NCBI RefSeq assembly: GCF_013697085.1 | Contig: NZ_JACEFT010000009.1 | Coordinates: forward strand, 1-64,000 | Direction: 5' to 3' | DNA: 64,000 nucleotides | From: Billgrantia kenyensis | GTDB taxonomy: Bacteria; Pseudomonadota; Gammaproteobacteria; Pseudomonadales; Halomonadaceae | Shown: positions 8,069 to 17,027 of the stretch, piece by piece | How the letters are laid out: each line of letters starts with the position of its first letter | Numbering within the stretch: position 1 is the stretch's first letter | Notes under the pieces: model-generated | Told to the model about the DNA's origin: nothing | The model's input: the letters and a program-made list of their open reading frames with translations, nothing else | Databases searched by the model: none | Program-made: the position numbers and the translations under genes

Positions 8069-11000
8069 GCCTGGCTCCCCGATGTCTTCGTTGCCTTCTT
8101 CCCGCGCTCTTTCTTGTTCCCCTCTTTCTTGTCGCGCTCTTTCTTGTCGCCCTTGACGGCCAGATGCACCGGGGCGAGCAGCCGTTCGGTGAGTTCGGCG
8201 AAGCCGAGCCTGTCCTGACGGGCTTCATATAGCGCGGTGAAGCTGGGCCAGCTGTGGGCAAGATAGGCGTTGCGGCCCGCCTCGCCGGCGTTGAAGTCGT
8301 CGCCGTTGTAGGCGCTGGCGGCGGCGCGCCAGGCGTCGCTGTCGCGCTCGGTGTCAGGTGTTCCCAGCTTGCTCAGCCACACGAAGGCGGTGTCGCAGGC
8401 CAGCGGCAGGGGCATCTGCATGCCGGCCTGCCAGGTGCGGACGATCTCGCGCAGGTGGCCACGGGCGGCTTCCGGGTCGAGGGGCGGCAGGGTGACGTGG
8501 CCGGCCTTGGAGAGCAGCAGGGTGGTCATGGGCCTATCGTTCAGATGGCCGGCCAGATGCGCGACCCAGTGGCGCAGGATGTGCGACCAGCGGTACTTGC
8601 CCTTCTTGACCAGGCTGCTGCTGGCGAGCACCAGGCGGCAGCGCTCGCCTGATTCGGTCTCGCGCAGTTCATTGAGCCAATCCTCAATAGGCGGGGCGCC
8701 GGGCACGCTGAGCTGCACCGGCTCGGGCTCGTCCAGAGCGCGGGGCCAGGCTTCCAGCGCTTCTTCGTAGGCTTCGAACAGCGCTTCCATCGGTTCGCTG
8801 AGCTGTTCGCGCATGCGCTCGCCGAAGGCTCCCATGGCGAGTACACCTTGGCCTTGCAGGCGGTCGAGGGTGTCGAGCAGCACGGGCAGGCGCTCGTGGC
8901 CTTCATCCACGGCGCGGCGCTGCTCGCGGATCAGCAGGTCCTGCAGCTGCCAGTTGGCGAGGCCGTCCAGGGCGAAGGGTTCGTGGTCGAGGCTGACGAT
9001 GTCCTCGCGTTCCAGAAATACCTTGAGCCGGGTGGTGAAGAAGGCGCGGGCCGGGTCTCTCAAGAAGCCGCCGAGTTGGGCCAGTGTAAGAGGAGCTTCA
9101 TGTGTGAACTCCCCGAGCTCGAGGGGCGCTGATTCCGACTTCGCCTCACCATGCACCTCGCGCCACTCGTGGGCGAAGGTGAACAGCCGCCGGGCTGAAA
9201 TGCTGCGCTTGGCTTGCTGCGCCTCGCTGGGGAAGTAGGTGCGGCTGAACGGCTGCAGCGGGTGCTCGGTGGTGAGGGCCGCGAGCAGGTCGCTGCCGTC
9301 GGCCGTTTGCCAGCCGGCTTGGAGATGATCGCGCAGCTGGCCGACCAGCACCGAGGGCGGCTTCTCGCTGTTGTCGACGATGCTGCGACCCACCCAGCTC
9401 ACGTAGAGCTGCTCCCGGGCGGAGAGCAGCGCTTCCAGGAACAGGTAGCGGTCGTCCTCGCGGCGGGAGCGGTCGCCGGGGCGGTAGTCGCCGTTCATCA
9501 GGTCGAAGTCCATCGGCGGGTGGCTGCGCGGGTAGTCGCCGTCGTTCATGCCCAGCAAGCACACCCGCTTGAAGGGGATGGCGCGCATCGGCATCAGGGT
9601 GGCGAAGTTGACCGCCCCGGCCAGGAAGCGCTGCGACAGGCTCGGCTCGTCGATCTGGGCCAGCCAGTGTTCGCGCACCACTGAGAGCGGCAGTTCACGG
9701 GCCAGGCCGGCCTCTTCGGCGCTCTCCTGCCATTCCTGTAGCTTCTGTTCGAGCTGGGCCAGCATCAGGCTGTCTTCCGGCGCCTCGGCGAGAAAGCTGG
9801 CTTCCAGCAGGGTGCGCAAGCGCGCGACCCAGCCGGCCACGTCGGTGGGTTCGCGCAGGTGGCGCCACTGCTGTTCAAGGGTTTCCAGCAGCGCGGCCAG
9901 CGGGCCGGCCAGCGCCGCTTCCAGCCCGCCGATGTCGTCGAAGGGTTCGATGCCCTGCCACGGGCCGCTGGCGGCCTCGCCCACGGCGTAGCCCAGCAGC
10001 AGCCGGCGCAGGCCGAAGGCCCAGGTGTTCTGCTCCATGCCGGCGGGCAGGTCGAGGCTGCCGCGCTGGCCGGCGTCGAGCCCCCAGCGGATGCCGGCGC
10101 CCTCGATCCAGCGGCGCAGGGTGGGCACGTCCTGCTCGTCGATGCCGAAGCGGGCGCGCAGGGCGGGTACGTCGAGCAGGTCGAGCAGGTCGCTCACCGA
10201 GAGGCGCAGCTCCGGCAGGCGCAGCAGTTTTTCAAGTGCGATCAGCAGCGGCAGGCGGTGGCGGCTGCCCTGGTCGGAGAGGGTGAAAGGGATGAAGCGC
10301 GGATCATCGCGCTCGATCTGTCCGAAAACGGCCTGTACGTGGGGCGCGTAGTGGTCGATGTCCGGCACCATCACGATCACGTCGCGCGGCTTGAGTGTCG
10401 GATCGGCGCTGAAGGCGGCGAGCAGTTGGTCGTGCAGGATCTCCACTTCGCGCTGGGGGCTGTGGGCGGCGTGGAAGACGATGGAGTCGTCGCGGCTCGG
10501 GTCCACCGCCGGCCAGGTCTCGCGGGTCTCGTGCAGCGGGCGCAGCTCGCGGATATCGTCCTGCAGCTGCTGCAGCAGCCGGCCGTCGCCTTCGCACACG
10601 AAGGGCTCGAACAGATCGATGCGCAGCGAGTCGGCCTTGAACAGCGGCTCGTACTGCTGGGCGTCGTCGTGCTCGTCGAGCAGGCGCAGGTAGTCGCGGC
10701 CCTGCTTGCCCCAGGCGGCCAGCAGCGGCTGGGCGTGCAGGTGCAGGCTCTCCGCTCCGTCACCACTGGCATCTCCAACGCCGAGTACGTCGAGCTGGGC
10801 CGGCATGCCCTGCTTGCGCCGCTGGCGGAAACGCTGGGCCCGGAGCAGGTCCTTATGCTCGATGATGTCGGCCCAGTAGTGCTGGCAGGGGTTGTGTACG
10901 CAGAGCACCACCTGGCAGCAGCGGGCGATGGCGGCAAGTGCCTCCAGCGCCTGCTGGGGCAGCGATGAGATGCCGAATACCATCACCCGCCGCGGCAGGC

Positions 11001-11727
11001 CGGGGGGGCATTCGCCGCCGTGAAGCTCACGGGCGGCGGCGAGAAAGCGCCGGTGCACCATGGCGCGGCTGGAGGCCACGCCGCTGTCGCCCACGTCTTC
11101 GGCAACGCTTTTCACCACGGCTCGCCACAGGGCCGGCTGCCAACGCTGGGTGTCGGGAAGCGTCTGGGCTTCGCCGCGGGCGGAGATCAGCACGTCCTCA
11201 CCGCGAGCCCAGGCCTCGAGCCAGTCGGCGCGGTACACCTGGTACTGGTCGAACAGGTCGGCCAGGCGCTCGGCGAGCTGGTGGTGCTTGCGCAGGTCGC
11301 TGTCGCCTTCGAGGAAGCGGCGCAGCGGGGCGAACTCGTCACGCGGCATCAGCTCCGGCAGCAGGCGCAACAGCCGCCACAGCAGGCGCGACTTGTCGAA
11401 GGGCGAGGTGGCCGGTACCGCATTGGCATCGCCTTCCACATGGTTGAGCACCGCACGGTAAGCCTGCCACAGGAAGCGTGCCGGAAGGGTGACGTCCAGC
11501 GCGGCGGCGATGCCGCTGCCGCCGTCGGCCTCGTCGGCGGCCAGCGCCAGCTTCATCCACTGGCCGATGCCGTTGCTCTGCACCAGGATGGTCTCGTTCT
11601 CCAGCGGTGCCAGCGGGTGGCGCTTCATCCACTCCACCGCCACGCCGCGCAGGTCCTCCAGGCGATTGCCGTGAACGACCATGAAGCCGGGGGTGAGGAC
11701 ATTCTCCTGGGGAGCGGCGAACGGCAT
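8065..11727 (-). CDS. recC: RecBCD enzyme subunit RecC (Chi recognition)
   Basis: RecC is the scaffold and Chi-scanning subunit of RecBCD. The 1220-residue product shows family motifs: VVHGNRLEDL near the start, SNGIGQWMKL (nuclease-like fold without the P-loop), IVMVPDIDHYAP, IPFTLSDQ, and the segment LLGMNDGDYPRSHPPMDFDLM. I placed the start at the ATG at 11727, with AAGGA seven bases upstream; an ATG at 11769 in the same frame lacks a ribosome site and would add residues unlike RecC. First gene of recC-recB-recD; its stop overlaps the recB start (ATGA). The C-terminus ends in a lysine-rich repeat tail (GDKKER, DKKEGNKKERGKK) made by a short tandem repeat at about 8090-8155, which is unusual for RecC. 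Confidence 0.93.
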   Translation of the reverse strand: MPFAAPQENVLTPGFMVVHGNRLEDLRGVAVEWMKRHPLAPLENETILVQSNGIGQWMKLALAADEADGGSGIAAALDVTLPARFLWQAYRAVLNHVEGDANAVPATSPFDKSRLLWRLLRLLPELMPRDEFAPLRRFLEGDSDLRKHHQLAERLADLFDQYQVYRADWLEAWARGEDVLISARGEAQTLPDTQRWQPALWRAVVKSVAEDVGDSGVASSRAMVHRRFLAAARELHGGECPPGLPRRVMVFGISSLPQQALEALAAIARCCQVVLCVHNPCQHYWADIIEHKDLLRAQRFRQRRKQGMPAQLDVLGVGDASGDGAESLHLHAQPLLAAWGKQGRDYLRLLDEHDDAQQYEPLFKADSLRIDLFEPFVCEGDGRLLQQLQDDIRELRPLHETRETWPAVDPSRDDSIVFHAAHSPQREVEILHDQLLAAFSADPTLKPRDVIVMVPDIDHYAPHVQAVFGQIERDDPRFIPFTLSDQGSRHRLPLLIALEKLLRLPELRLSVSDLLDLLDVPALRARFGIDEQDVPTLRRWIEGAGIRWGLDAGQRGSLDLPAGMEQNTWAFGLRRLLLGYAVGEAASGPWQGIEPFDDIGGLEAALAGPLAALLETLEQQWRHLREPTDVAGWVARLRTLLEASFLAEAPEDSLMLAQLEQKLQEWQESAEEAGLARELPLSVVREHWLAQIDEPSLSQRFLAGAVNFATLMPMRAIPFKRVCLLGMNDGDYPRSHPPMDFDLMNGDYRPGDRSRREDDRYLFLEALLSAREQLYVSWVGRSIVDNSEKPPSVLVGQLRDHLQAGWQTADGSDLLAALTTEHPLQPFSRTYFPSEAQQAKRSISARRLFTFAHEWREVHGEAKSESAPLELGEFTHEAPLTLAQLGGFLRDPARAFFTTRLKVFLEREDIVSLDHEPFALDGLANWQLQDLLIREQRRAVDEGHERLPVLLDTLDRLQGQGVLAMGAFGERMREQLSEPMEALFEAYEEALEAWPRALDEPEPVQLSVPGAPPIEDWLNELRETESGERCRLVLASSSLVKKGKYRWSHILRHWVAHLAGHLNDRPMTTLLLSKAGHVTLPPLDPEAARGHLREIVRTWQAGMQMPLPLACDTAFVWLSKLGTPDTERDSDAWRAAASAYNGDDFNAGEAGRNAYLAHSWPSFTALYEARQDRLGFAELTERLLAPVHLAVKGDKKERDKKEGNKKERGKKATKTSGSQA

Positions 11728-11924
11728 GGCGGGTCCTTGCGGCTTAAGTGAGCCCAACCATATTGCCATAAAGACAGTTATGCAGCTTTACAGCTGAAAG
11801 GCTGCACAGCCATACAGTGGCACCCTTGGATACCTATACAGATCGGCGCTTGTCTGGCCGTGAACTGTGAGGCATGGTCTTGAGATCGTGCGTTGCACTT
11901 CTTTCTCATTTCTCAAGGACGACC

Positions 11925-12902
11925 ATGGCCTACGATCTCAGCGAACGCCTGGTAATCGGGTTGGCATCCAGCGCCTTGTTCGATCTGGAGGAATCCGATC
12001 GGGTCTTTCGCGAGCAGGGCGAGGCGTCCTATCGCATCTATCAGCGCGACAACGAGAACCAGCCGTTAAGCACCGGCGTTGCCTTCCCGTTCATCAAGCG
12101 TCTGCTGTCATTGAACGAGCTAAGCCCGGACAACCCACCCATCGAAGTGGTACTGCTCTCTCTCAACGATCCGGAGACCGGGCTACGGGTCATGAAGTCG
12201 ATCGAGTACCACGAGCTGGGTATCACTCGGGCGATCTTTCTCCAGGGGCGTTACCCCCATCGCTTCATTCCGGCATTGAACATCAGCCTTTTTCTGTCGG
12301 CCAATCGCCAGGACGTCGATCAGGCGATCCTGGCCGGGCATCCGGCGGGGCAGGTGCTGTCGTCGGGCGATCTCGACCTGACCGACGAGGAGGAGCTGCG
12401 CATAGCCTTCGATTTCGATGGCGTGTTGGTCACCGACGAGTCCGAAACCATCTACCAACAGCAGGGGATCGAAGCTTTTCACAAGTATGAGCGGGCCAAT
12501 GCCCAGGTGCCGCCCGAGGCGGGCTTGCTGGCCGTTTTTCTGCGTAAGCTGGCCCATATCCAGATGCTGGAAAAGCAGCGAGAAGAGGAAACGCAGGGGG
12601 TGTATCGCCCCAAGGTCAGGGTTTCCATCGTCACCGCCCGCAACGCGCCGGCCCATGAGCGGGTCATCCATACCATGCGTAGCTGGGGGGTGACCGTCAA
12701 CGAGGCCTATTTCCTCGGCGGCATCGCCAAGGAGCATGTTCTCGGCATCATCAAGCCGCATATTTTCTTCGACGACCAGGCATCCCACCTCTCGGCCACC
12801 AGCGATATTCTGCCGTCGGTACATGTGCCGTTCGGTCAGCTCAATCAGGGCTTGGTTAGTGAGGAGGGTGCCGTTCGGTCAGCTCAATCAGGGCTTGGTT
12901 AG
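11925..12902 (+). CDS. 5'-nucleotidase (cytosolic 5'-nucleotidase I-like family)
   Basis: The product (325 residues) matches the bacterial family related to animal cytosolic 5'-nucleotidase IA, which dephosphorylates nucleoside monophosphates. Seen motifs are the N-terminal LVIGLASSALFDLEESD, ALNISLFLSA in the middle, the HAD-like motif AFDFDGVLVTDESE (DxDx[T/V]) near residue 165, and ARNAPAHERVIHTMRSWG and IIKPHIFFDDQ further on. Start is the ATG with AAGGA five bases upstream. The C-terminus has been altered: a 43-bp tandem duplication shifts the frame so the protein ends AVRSAQSGLG instead of the AVRSGFSLPGESSL encoded by a single unit. Divergent from recC. Confidence 0.85.
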   Translation: MAYDLSERLVIGLASSALFDLEESDRVFREQGEASYRIYQRDNENQPLSTGVAFPFIKRLLSLNELSPDNPPIEVVLLSLNDPETGLRVMKSIEYHELGITRAIFLQGRYPHRFIPALNISLFLSANRQDVDQAILAGHPAGQVLSSGDLDLTDEEELRIAFDFDGVLVTDESETIYQQQGIEAFHKYERANAQVPPEAGLLAVFLRKLAHIQMLEKQREEETQGVYRPKVRVSIVTARNAPAHERVIHTMRSWGVTVNEAYFLGGIAKEHVLGIIKPHIFFDDQASHLSATSDILPSVHVPFGQLNQGLVSEEGAVRSAQSGLG

Positions 12903-12923
12903 TGAGGAGGGTGCCGTTCGGTC
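12825..12923 (+). repeat. Perfect 43-bp tandem duplication at the nucleotidase 3' end
   Basis: The unit at 12825-12867 (begins GTGCCGTTCGGTCAGCTC) is repeated exactly at 12868-12910, and a third partial copy (13 nt) starts at 12911. Forty-three is not a multiple of three, so the second copy is read in another frame and stops the gene at 12900-12902; with one copy the frame would continue to the TAG at 12955. Perfect identity implies a recent slippage or duplication event. Confidence 0.95.
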
Positions 12924-12953
12924 TGGCTTTTCGCTGCCGGGAGAGAGTTCCCT

Positions 12954-13091
12954 CTAGCGTTCCATGGTGTCGTCTCCGTTAGCGATGGCAGCCCACCCCG
13001 GGAGGGGGAGGGCTGAGAGCATGGCCAAGAGTATGGGGTTGCGTTTCGTGGTCGCGATGCTCATCGGCTTTCTCGAAGCGGATTGGCTCAT
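12954..13091 (-). CDS. Small ORF coupled to the SDR gene
   Basis: A 45-codon ORF begins with an ATG that overlaps the stop of the upstream SDR gene (ATGA), so translational re-initiation is possible. It encodes a basic N-terminus (RKPMSIATTKRN), a hydrophobic stretch (ILLAMLSALPLPGWAA) that looks like a signal peptide with an AxA-like end, and then only ~10 residues. It may be the beginning of a lost secreted protein or simply chance. No family is recognised. Confidence 0.3.
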   Translation of the reverse strand: MSQSASRKPMSIATTKRNPILLAMLSALPLPGWAAIANGDDTMER

Positions 13092-13810
13092 ACCGGGCTT
13101 GCGGTGGGGCGAACCACGATATCGCTGGTGTCCACCCCATCGGGCTGGGCGATGACGTGAGCGATGGCAGTGGCGATGGCCTCGGGCTTGAGAGCTATCT
13201 CGCGGAAACTCTTCATCGCTTCGGCGGCGCCGGCATCGGTGATGGTGTCGGCCAGTTCCGATTCCACGACGCCGGGATAGACGCAGGTGACGCGCAGGCT
13301 GTCGTGCTCCTGGCGCAGCCCGTCGGAAATGGCCCGCACGGCGAACTTGGTAGCGCAGTAGACCGCGCCGGTGGGCACCACAAAGAGGCCGCCGATGGAG
13401 GAGATGTTGATCACCTGTCCGCTGCCCTGGGTCTGCATGGTGGGCAGCACGGCAGCGATACCGTGCAGCACGCCGCGGATGTTGACGTCGATCATGCGGT
13501 CCCACTCCTCGACCTTGAGCGAGGCCAGGGGCGAGAGCGGCATGACGCCGGCATTGTTGATGATCACGTCGATGCGACCATGGAGCTTCAGCGCGGCATC
13601 GGCGAAGGCCTGCACGTCTTCGCGCTGAGTAACGTCCAACGCTCGATACTCGACGCTGCCGCCTTCGGAACGAATGGCCTGAGCCAATGCTTCCAGGCGC
13701 TCGGTGCGGCGTGCGCCGATGACCAGATGATGGCCTTGTTTGGCCAGCAACCGGGCGGTGGCCTCGCCAATGCCGCTGCTGGCGCCGGTGAGAAGAATGA
13801 CTTTACTCAT
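13088..13810 (-). CDS. Short-chain dehydrogenase/reductase
   Basis: A classical SDR of 240 residues, the usual length. It has the Rossmann motif TGASSGIG (8-15), NNAG (~86-89), the catalytic Ser in INISSIGG and the YCATK motif (Tyr and Lys about 150-154). The Arg-rich segment GARRTER after beta-2 suggests NADP(H). Substrate is unknown. It is divergent from the AraC-type regulator at 14037, a common arrangement for an AraC regulator and its target oxidoreductase. The 226-bp space between them holds no site I can define. Confidence 0.9.
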   Translation of the reverse strand: MSKVILLTGASSGIGEATARLLAKQGHHLVIGARRTERLEALAQAIRSEGGSVEYRALDVTQREDVQAFADAALKLHGRIDVIINNAGVMPLSPLASLKVEEWDRMIDVNIRGVLHGIAAVLPTMQTQGSGQVINISSIGGLFVVPTGAVYCATKFAVRAISDGLRQEHDSLRVTCVYPGVVESELADTITDAGAAEAMKSFREIALKPEAIATAIAHVIAQPDGVDTSDIVVRPTASPV

Positions 13811-14036
13811 CAGAATGACTCCGTAGGGGGGGCTTGTGACGACTCTCTAACAGGGCTCGGATGATCAATTCACGAGCAAGAGCGTCGTTGTAGTAAGCCT
13901 ACGGAGGGGCAGTAAAAGCCGACAGAGCCATTCCTATTGCAGTATTGCCTGATCCTATAGAGGAAGCGTTTTTCAGGTGTGTTTTGCCCGGAAGTTTGCC
14001 TAAATCTTTAGTGATGCGAATAGTGAGGGCTGCCAC

Positions 14037-14981
14037 GTGTCTATACGACCTACCTTGAATTCCCAAGAGCGAATGATCGAGCTGCTGTATCGGCTAGCGC
14101 CGCATGAAGGGTTCACCCAGTCGCTGCTGAACGAGGTGCGCTTCATGCGCTCGGACCGACCGCTGAAGCTCGCCCCGGTGATGTACGAGCCGAGCATCGT
14201 GATCGTGTGTCAGGGGCGCAAGCGAGGCTATTTGGGCGATGAAGTGTATCTCTACGATGCCCTGCATTATCTCGTACTGTCGGTACCGCTGCCTTTTGCT
14301 GCTGAAACCGAGGCCAGCCCCGAGGAGCCGCTGCTGGCCATGTCGATTCGGCTGGATATGGCCGTGGTGGCGGAGCTGGTCTTCATGCTGGACCAGACGG
14401 ACGCACGCTTGAAGTCGCCACCACGAGGCATGCTTTCCACGCCGCTCGATGCGCCTATGTCAGGCGCTACGCTCAGGCTGCTCGAGGCGCTGGCTTCACC
14501 TCTCGAGGCGCAAGTGCTGGCGCCCAACATCGTGCGGGAGATCTACTATCGGATACTGGCCGGCGAACAGGGTGGTAGCGTGCGCGCGGCGCTGGCCCAG
14601 CAGGGCCAGTTCGGCAGGATTGCCAAGGCGCTGCAGCGTATTCACGCGGAGTACGCCGAGCCCTTGGAGGTGGGAGGCCTGGCCAGCGATGTCGGCATGA
14701 GCACGGCAGCCTTTCACGTGCGCTTCAAGGCCGTGACGCAAACCTCACCCCTACAGTACATCAAGTCGACGCGGCTTCATCAGGCACGAATGATGATGAT
14801 TCGCGACGGTCTGCCTGCAGCGGCTGCCGCCGCCAGGGTGGGTTACGAGAGTGCTTCGCAGTTCAGTCGCGAGTTCAAGCGCTTCTTCGGCCGGCCGCCC
14901 GGTGAGGAAGTGCGTGAAATGAAGGCTTCGCTGGCGCTGTTGCCCCCTGAACGGGTGGCAGACCTGGCAGTGTCACATTGA
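14037..14981 (+). CDS. AraC-family transcriptional regulator (AraC_N cupin type)
   Basis: The 314-residue protein has an N-terminal AraC_N-type domain (PSIVIVCQGRKRGYLGDEVY, LVLSVPLPFAAETEAS) and a C-terminal double helix-turn-helix with AFHVRFKAVTQTSPLQYIKSTRLHQAR and VGYESASQFSREFKRFFGRPPGE. AraC_N members usually control an adjacent dehydrogenase or reductase gene in response to a small molecule. Start is a GTG with GAGGG upstream; an ATG at 14073 is an alternative. Divergent to the SDR and followed by a flavin reductase-like gene, both likely targets by position. Confidence 0.9.
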   Translation: MSIRPTLNSQERMIELLYRLAPHEGFTQSLLNEVRFMRSDRPLKLAPVMYEPSIVIVCQGRKRGYLGDEVYLYDALHYLVLSVPLPFAAETEASPEEPLLAMSIRLDMAVVAELVFMLDQTDARLKSPPRGMLSTPLDAPMSGATLRLLEALASPLEAQVLAPNIVREIYYRILAGEQGGSVRAALAQQGQFGRIAKALQRIHAEYAEPLEVGGLASDVGMSTAAFHVRFKAVTQTSPLQYIKSTRLHQARMMMIRDGLPAAAAAARVGYESASQFSREFKRFFGRPPGEEVREMKASLALLPPERVADLAVSH

Positions 14982-15039
14982 GCGGTGCCCCGGCGGGTGT
15001 AGGATGTAAGGTCTTCACCTAAGACAACAAGGGCCGGCC

Positions 15040-15654
15040 ATGAGCGACTATCTGTTGGAAGAGTCACCGCTGAGTAGCGGGGCCATCTATCGATTGTTCT
15101 GCGGCACGATCTGCCCGCGCCCCATCGCCTGGGTGTCCACAAAGGACGCCGAAGGGCGTACCAATCTGGCGCCGTTCTCCTTCTTCAACGTGGTCAGCGT
15201 GGCGCCGCCGGTGCTGGGCTTCTCGCCGCTGCTCAACGGTGAGGGTCAGCCCAAGGACACCATCCGCAACCTGGAGCAGGTGCCGGAGTGCGTGGTGCAC
15301 ATCAGCGGTGAGACGCTGGTCAATGAAATGAACGCCACCAGCGCCAGCCTGCCGGAGGGAGAGGACGAATTCGCCCTGGCGGGGCTGGAGAAAATCGCCA
15401 TGCCGGGGCTGTCGGTGCCACGTGTGGCGGCGGCGCCGGTGGCCTTCGGCTGTCGGCTGCGTGAGATCGTGCGCTTTGGCGATCAGCCCATGGCGGGCTG
15501 CCTGGTGCTGGCAGAGGTGGTGTCGATCCATCTCGACGATGCCATCTGGAACGGGCGGCACGTGAGCATCGAGGCGCTCAAGCCCATCGGGCGTATGGCG
15601 GGCAGCGATTATGCTCGTACGACCGATCTGTTCGGACTGGAGCGGCCGGCGTGA
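15040..15654 (+). CDS. Flavin reductase-like domain protein (flavoredoxin type)
   Basis: A 204-residue FMN-binding split-barrel protein of the DIM6/NTAB type. Visible family features are CPRPIAWVST, the segment TNLAPFSFFNVVSVAPPVLG that binds FMN, and KDTIRNLEQVPECVVH. Members reduce flavin or act as FMN-dependent reductases; the substrate here is not deducible. It follows the AraC gene in the same direction with a 58-bp gap. Confidence 0.85.
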   Translation: MSDYLLEESPLSSGAIYRLFCGTICPRPIAWVSTKDAEGRTNLAPFSFFNVVSVAPPVLGFSPLLNGEGQPKDTIRNLEQVPECVVHISGETLVNEMNATSASLPEGEDEFALAGLEKIAMPGLSVPRVAAAPVAFGCRLREIVRFGDQPMAGCLVLAEVVSIHLDDAIWNGRHVSIEALKPIGRMAGSDYARTTDLFGLERPA

Positions 15655-15766
15655 GGCAGCTGCCTCTCGTGTATCAGCTCTCCCCGGCCAGCCCCCTCTC
15701 GACCCTCTCCTCGGGTTCGTTGCTATTTCCCGCGCCTGGATCGATTCTCGGGGCGCCTCGTATCGC

Positions 15767-16714
15767 CTACTCCGCCAAGTTCTTCACCGGCCGGCCAGCC
15801 TCGAAGGCCAGCAGGTTGTCGAAGGCGTCGCCGAAGTAGAGCTCGTAGCTGTCCTTCTCCACGTAGCCCAGGTGCGGGGTGGCGAGAAAATTGGGGAGTT
15901 CCAGCAGTGGATGACTGGCCACCGGCTCCTCGTCGAACACGTCCACCGCGGCACGGCCCGGGCGGCCTTCGCGCAGCGCGGCTTCCAGCGCGCTCGGGGC
16001 GATCAGCGGGGCGCGGCTGGTGTTGACCAGCAGTGCCGTGGGCTTCATGCGGGCAAGGTCCTCCGCGCCGACGATGCCGCGGGTGTCGTCGTTCAGCCGC
16101 AGGTGCAGGCTTAGCACGTCGCTGCGCTCGAACAGCTCGGCCTGGCTTTTCGCTACCGCCAGGCCCGCCTCGGCGGCGCGGGCACGGGTGCCCTCGCGGC
16201 CCCACACCAGCACGTTCATTTCGAAGGCCTGGCCGTAGCGGGCAATCAGCTTGCCGATCTTGCCGTAGCCGAAGATGCCCAGCGTGCGGCCCTTGAGGCC
16301 GGTACCCAGGGTGCGCTGCCAGCGGCCGGCTTTCAGATTCTCGAACTCCTGGGGGATGTGACGCATGGCGGCCAGCACCAGGCCCCAGGTGAGCTCGGCG
16401 GCAGCGTTGGGTGAGCCGGTGCCGGCCATCACGGTGACCCCGTGGCGCTTGCAGGCGGCCATGTCGACGTGGGCCGCGCCGCCGCCGGTCTGGCTGATCG
16501 CCTTGAGCCGGGGCAGCCGGGCCAGCAGCGAGGCGGTGATCGGCGTGCGCTCGCGAATCAGCACCAGTGCCTCGGCATCGCAAAAGCGTTTCACCAGAGC
16601 ATCCTCGTCGGTCGCGGTGTCGTTAAAGATGGTGACGTCGTGACCTTCCAGCCTGTTGAAGGCATCGAGGTAGCGAACGCAGTCCTGATAGTCGTCGGGG
16701 ATCACGATATGCAT
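15767..16714 (-). CDS. D-2-hydroxyacid dehydrogenase (NAD-dependent)
   Basis: A 315-residue D-isomer 2-hydroxyacid dehydrogenase related to phosphoglycerate dehydrogenase. It shows the NAD-binding motif LGIFGYGKIGK (GxGxxG) and the catalytic Arg (VNTSRAPLI), Glu (VDVFDEEP) and His (TPHLGYVE). The start is the ATG at 16714, with AGGAG eight bases upstream; the reading frame is open another 65 codons upstream but that part is unlike the family. Upstream lies a 368-bp regulatory region shared with the divergent gene at 17083, with one GGTATACC site on this gene's side. The physiological 2-ketoacid is unknown. Confidence 0.9.
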   Translation of the reverse strand: MHIVIPDDYQDCVRYLDAFNRLEGHDVTIFNDTATDEDALVKRFCDAEALVLIRERTPITASLLARLPRLKAISQTGGGAAHVDMAACKRHGVTVMAGTGSPNAAAELTWGLVLAAMRHIPQEFENLKAGRWQRTLGTGLKGRTLGIFGYGKIGKLIARYGQAFEMNVLVWGREGTRARAAEAGLAVAKSQAELFERSDVLSLHLRLNDDTRGIVGAEDLARMKPTALLVNTSRAPLIAPSALEAALREGRPGRAAVDVFDEEPVASHPLLELPNFLATPHLGYVEKDSYELYFGDAFDNLLAFEAGRPVKNLAE

Positions 16715-16842
16715 CGACAGGGCTCCTGGCTGATGGGACGAAACGGCGAGGGTTAATGTGGGCTGAACCGCGGCCTTTTGCCAAGGCCTCGCTCGGTTAC
16801 CTCTTGGCCCTAGCCTGCTCTGGGTAGGGCGGTGGTGAGGAT

Positions 16843-16854
16843 ATGGTATACCGT
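16843..16854. promoter_or_regulatory. GGTATACC-type operator candidate 1
   Basis: ATGGTATACCGT is a near-perfect palindrome around GGTATACC, the core typical of FCD-class GntR regulators. It lies 129 bp upstream of the dehydrogenase start and has a partner at 17028. Confidence 0.5.
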
Positions 16855-16961
16855 AACGCTTTGTTGAGTTCATGAACTGGATACGGGTGGAAGGGCAGGT
16901 AATCCCCAATTCTGTATAGGTAGCTAATTTTTCTTGCCTTTCATGCCAGGGTGGCGACGAT

Positions 16962-16979
16962 GAAATAATCGATTATTTC
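16962..16979. promoter_or_regulatory. Perfect 18-bp palindrome
   Basis: GAAATAATCGATTATTTC reads the same on both strands. It ends three bases before the -35 element at 16983, a position suited to an activator or repressor dimer. No known motif is recognised. Confidence 0.55.
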
Positions 16980-16982
16980 TTG

Positions 16983-17011
16983 TTGACACCATTTTCTCGC
17001 TTGGCTAGGCT
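16983..17011 (+). promoter_or_regulatory. Sigma-70-type promoter for the DUF2294 gene
   Basis: A perfect TTGACA (16983-16988), 17-bp spacer and TAGGCT (17006-17011). Transcription would start near 17018, leaving a ~65-nt leader before the ATG at 17083 and excluding the upstream TTG start at 17017. Confidence 0.6.
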
Positions 17012-17027
17012 GAGTTTTGAGTGAGAT

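Noticed and set aside
11780-11815. Possible LexA box and inverted repeat between recC and the nucleotidase gene
   Set aside because: The best match (CTGA-N8-ACAG) breaks the essential CTGT half; inverted repeats there are imperfect.
16715-16909. Extended N-terminus of the D-2-hydroxyacid dehydrogenase
   Set aside because: Residues unlike the family; the ATG at 16714 has a good ribosome site and the family start pattern.
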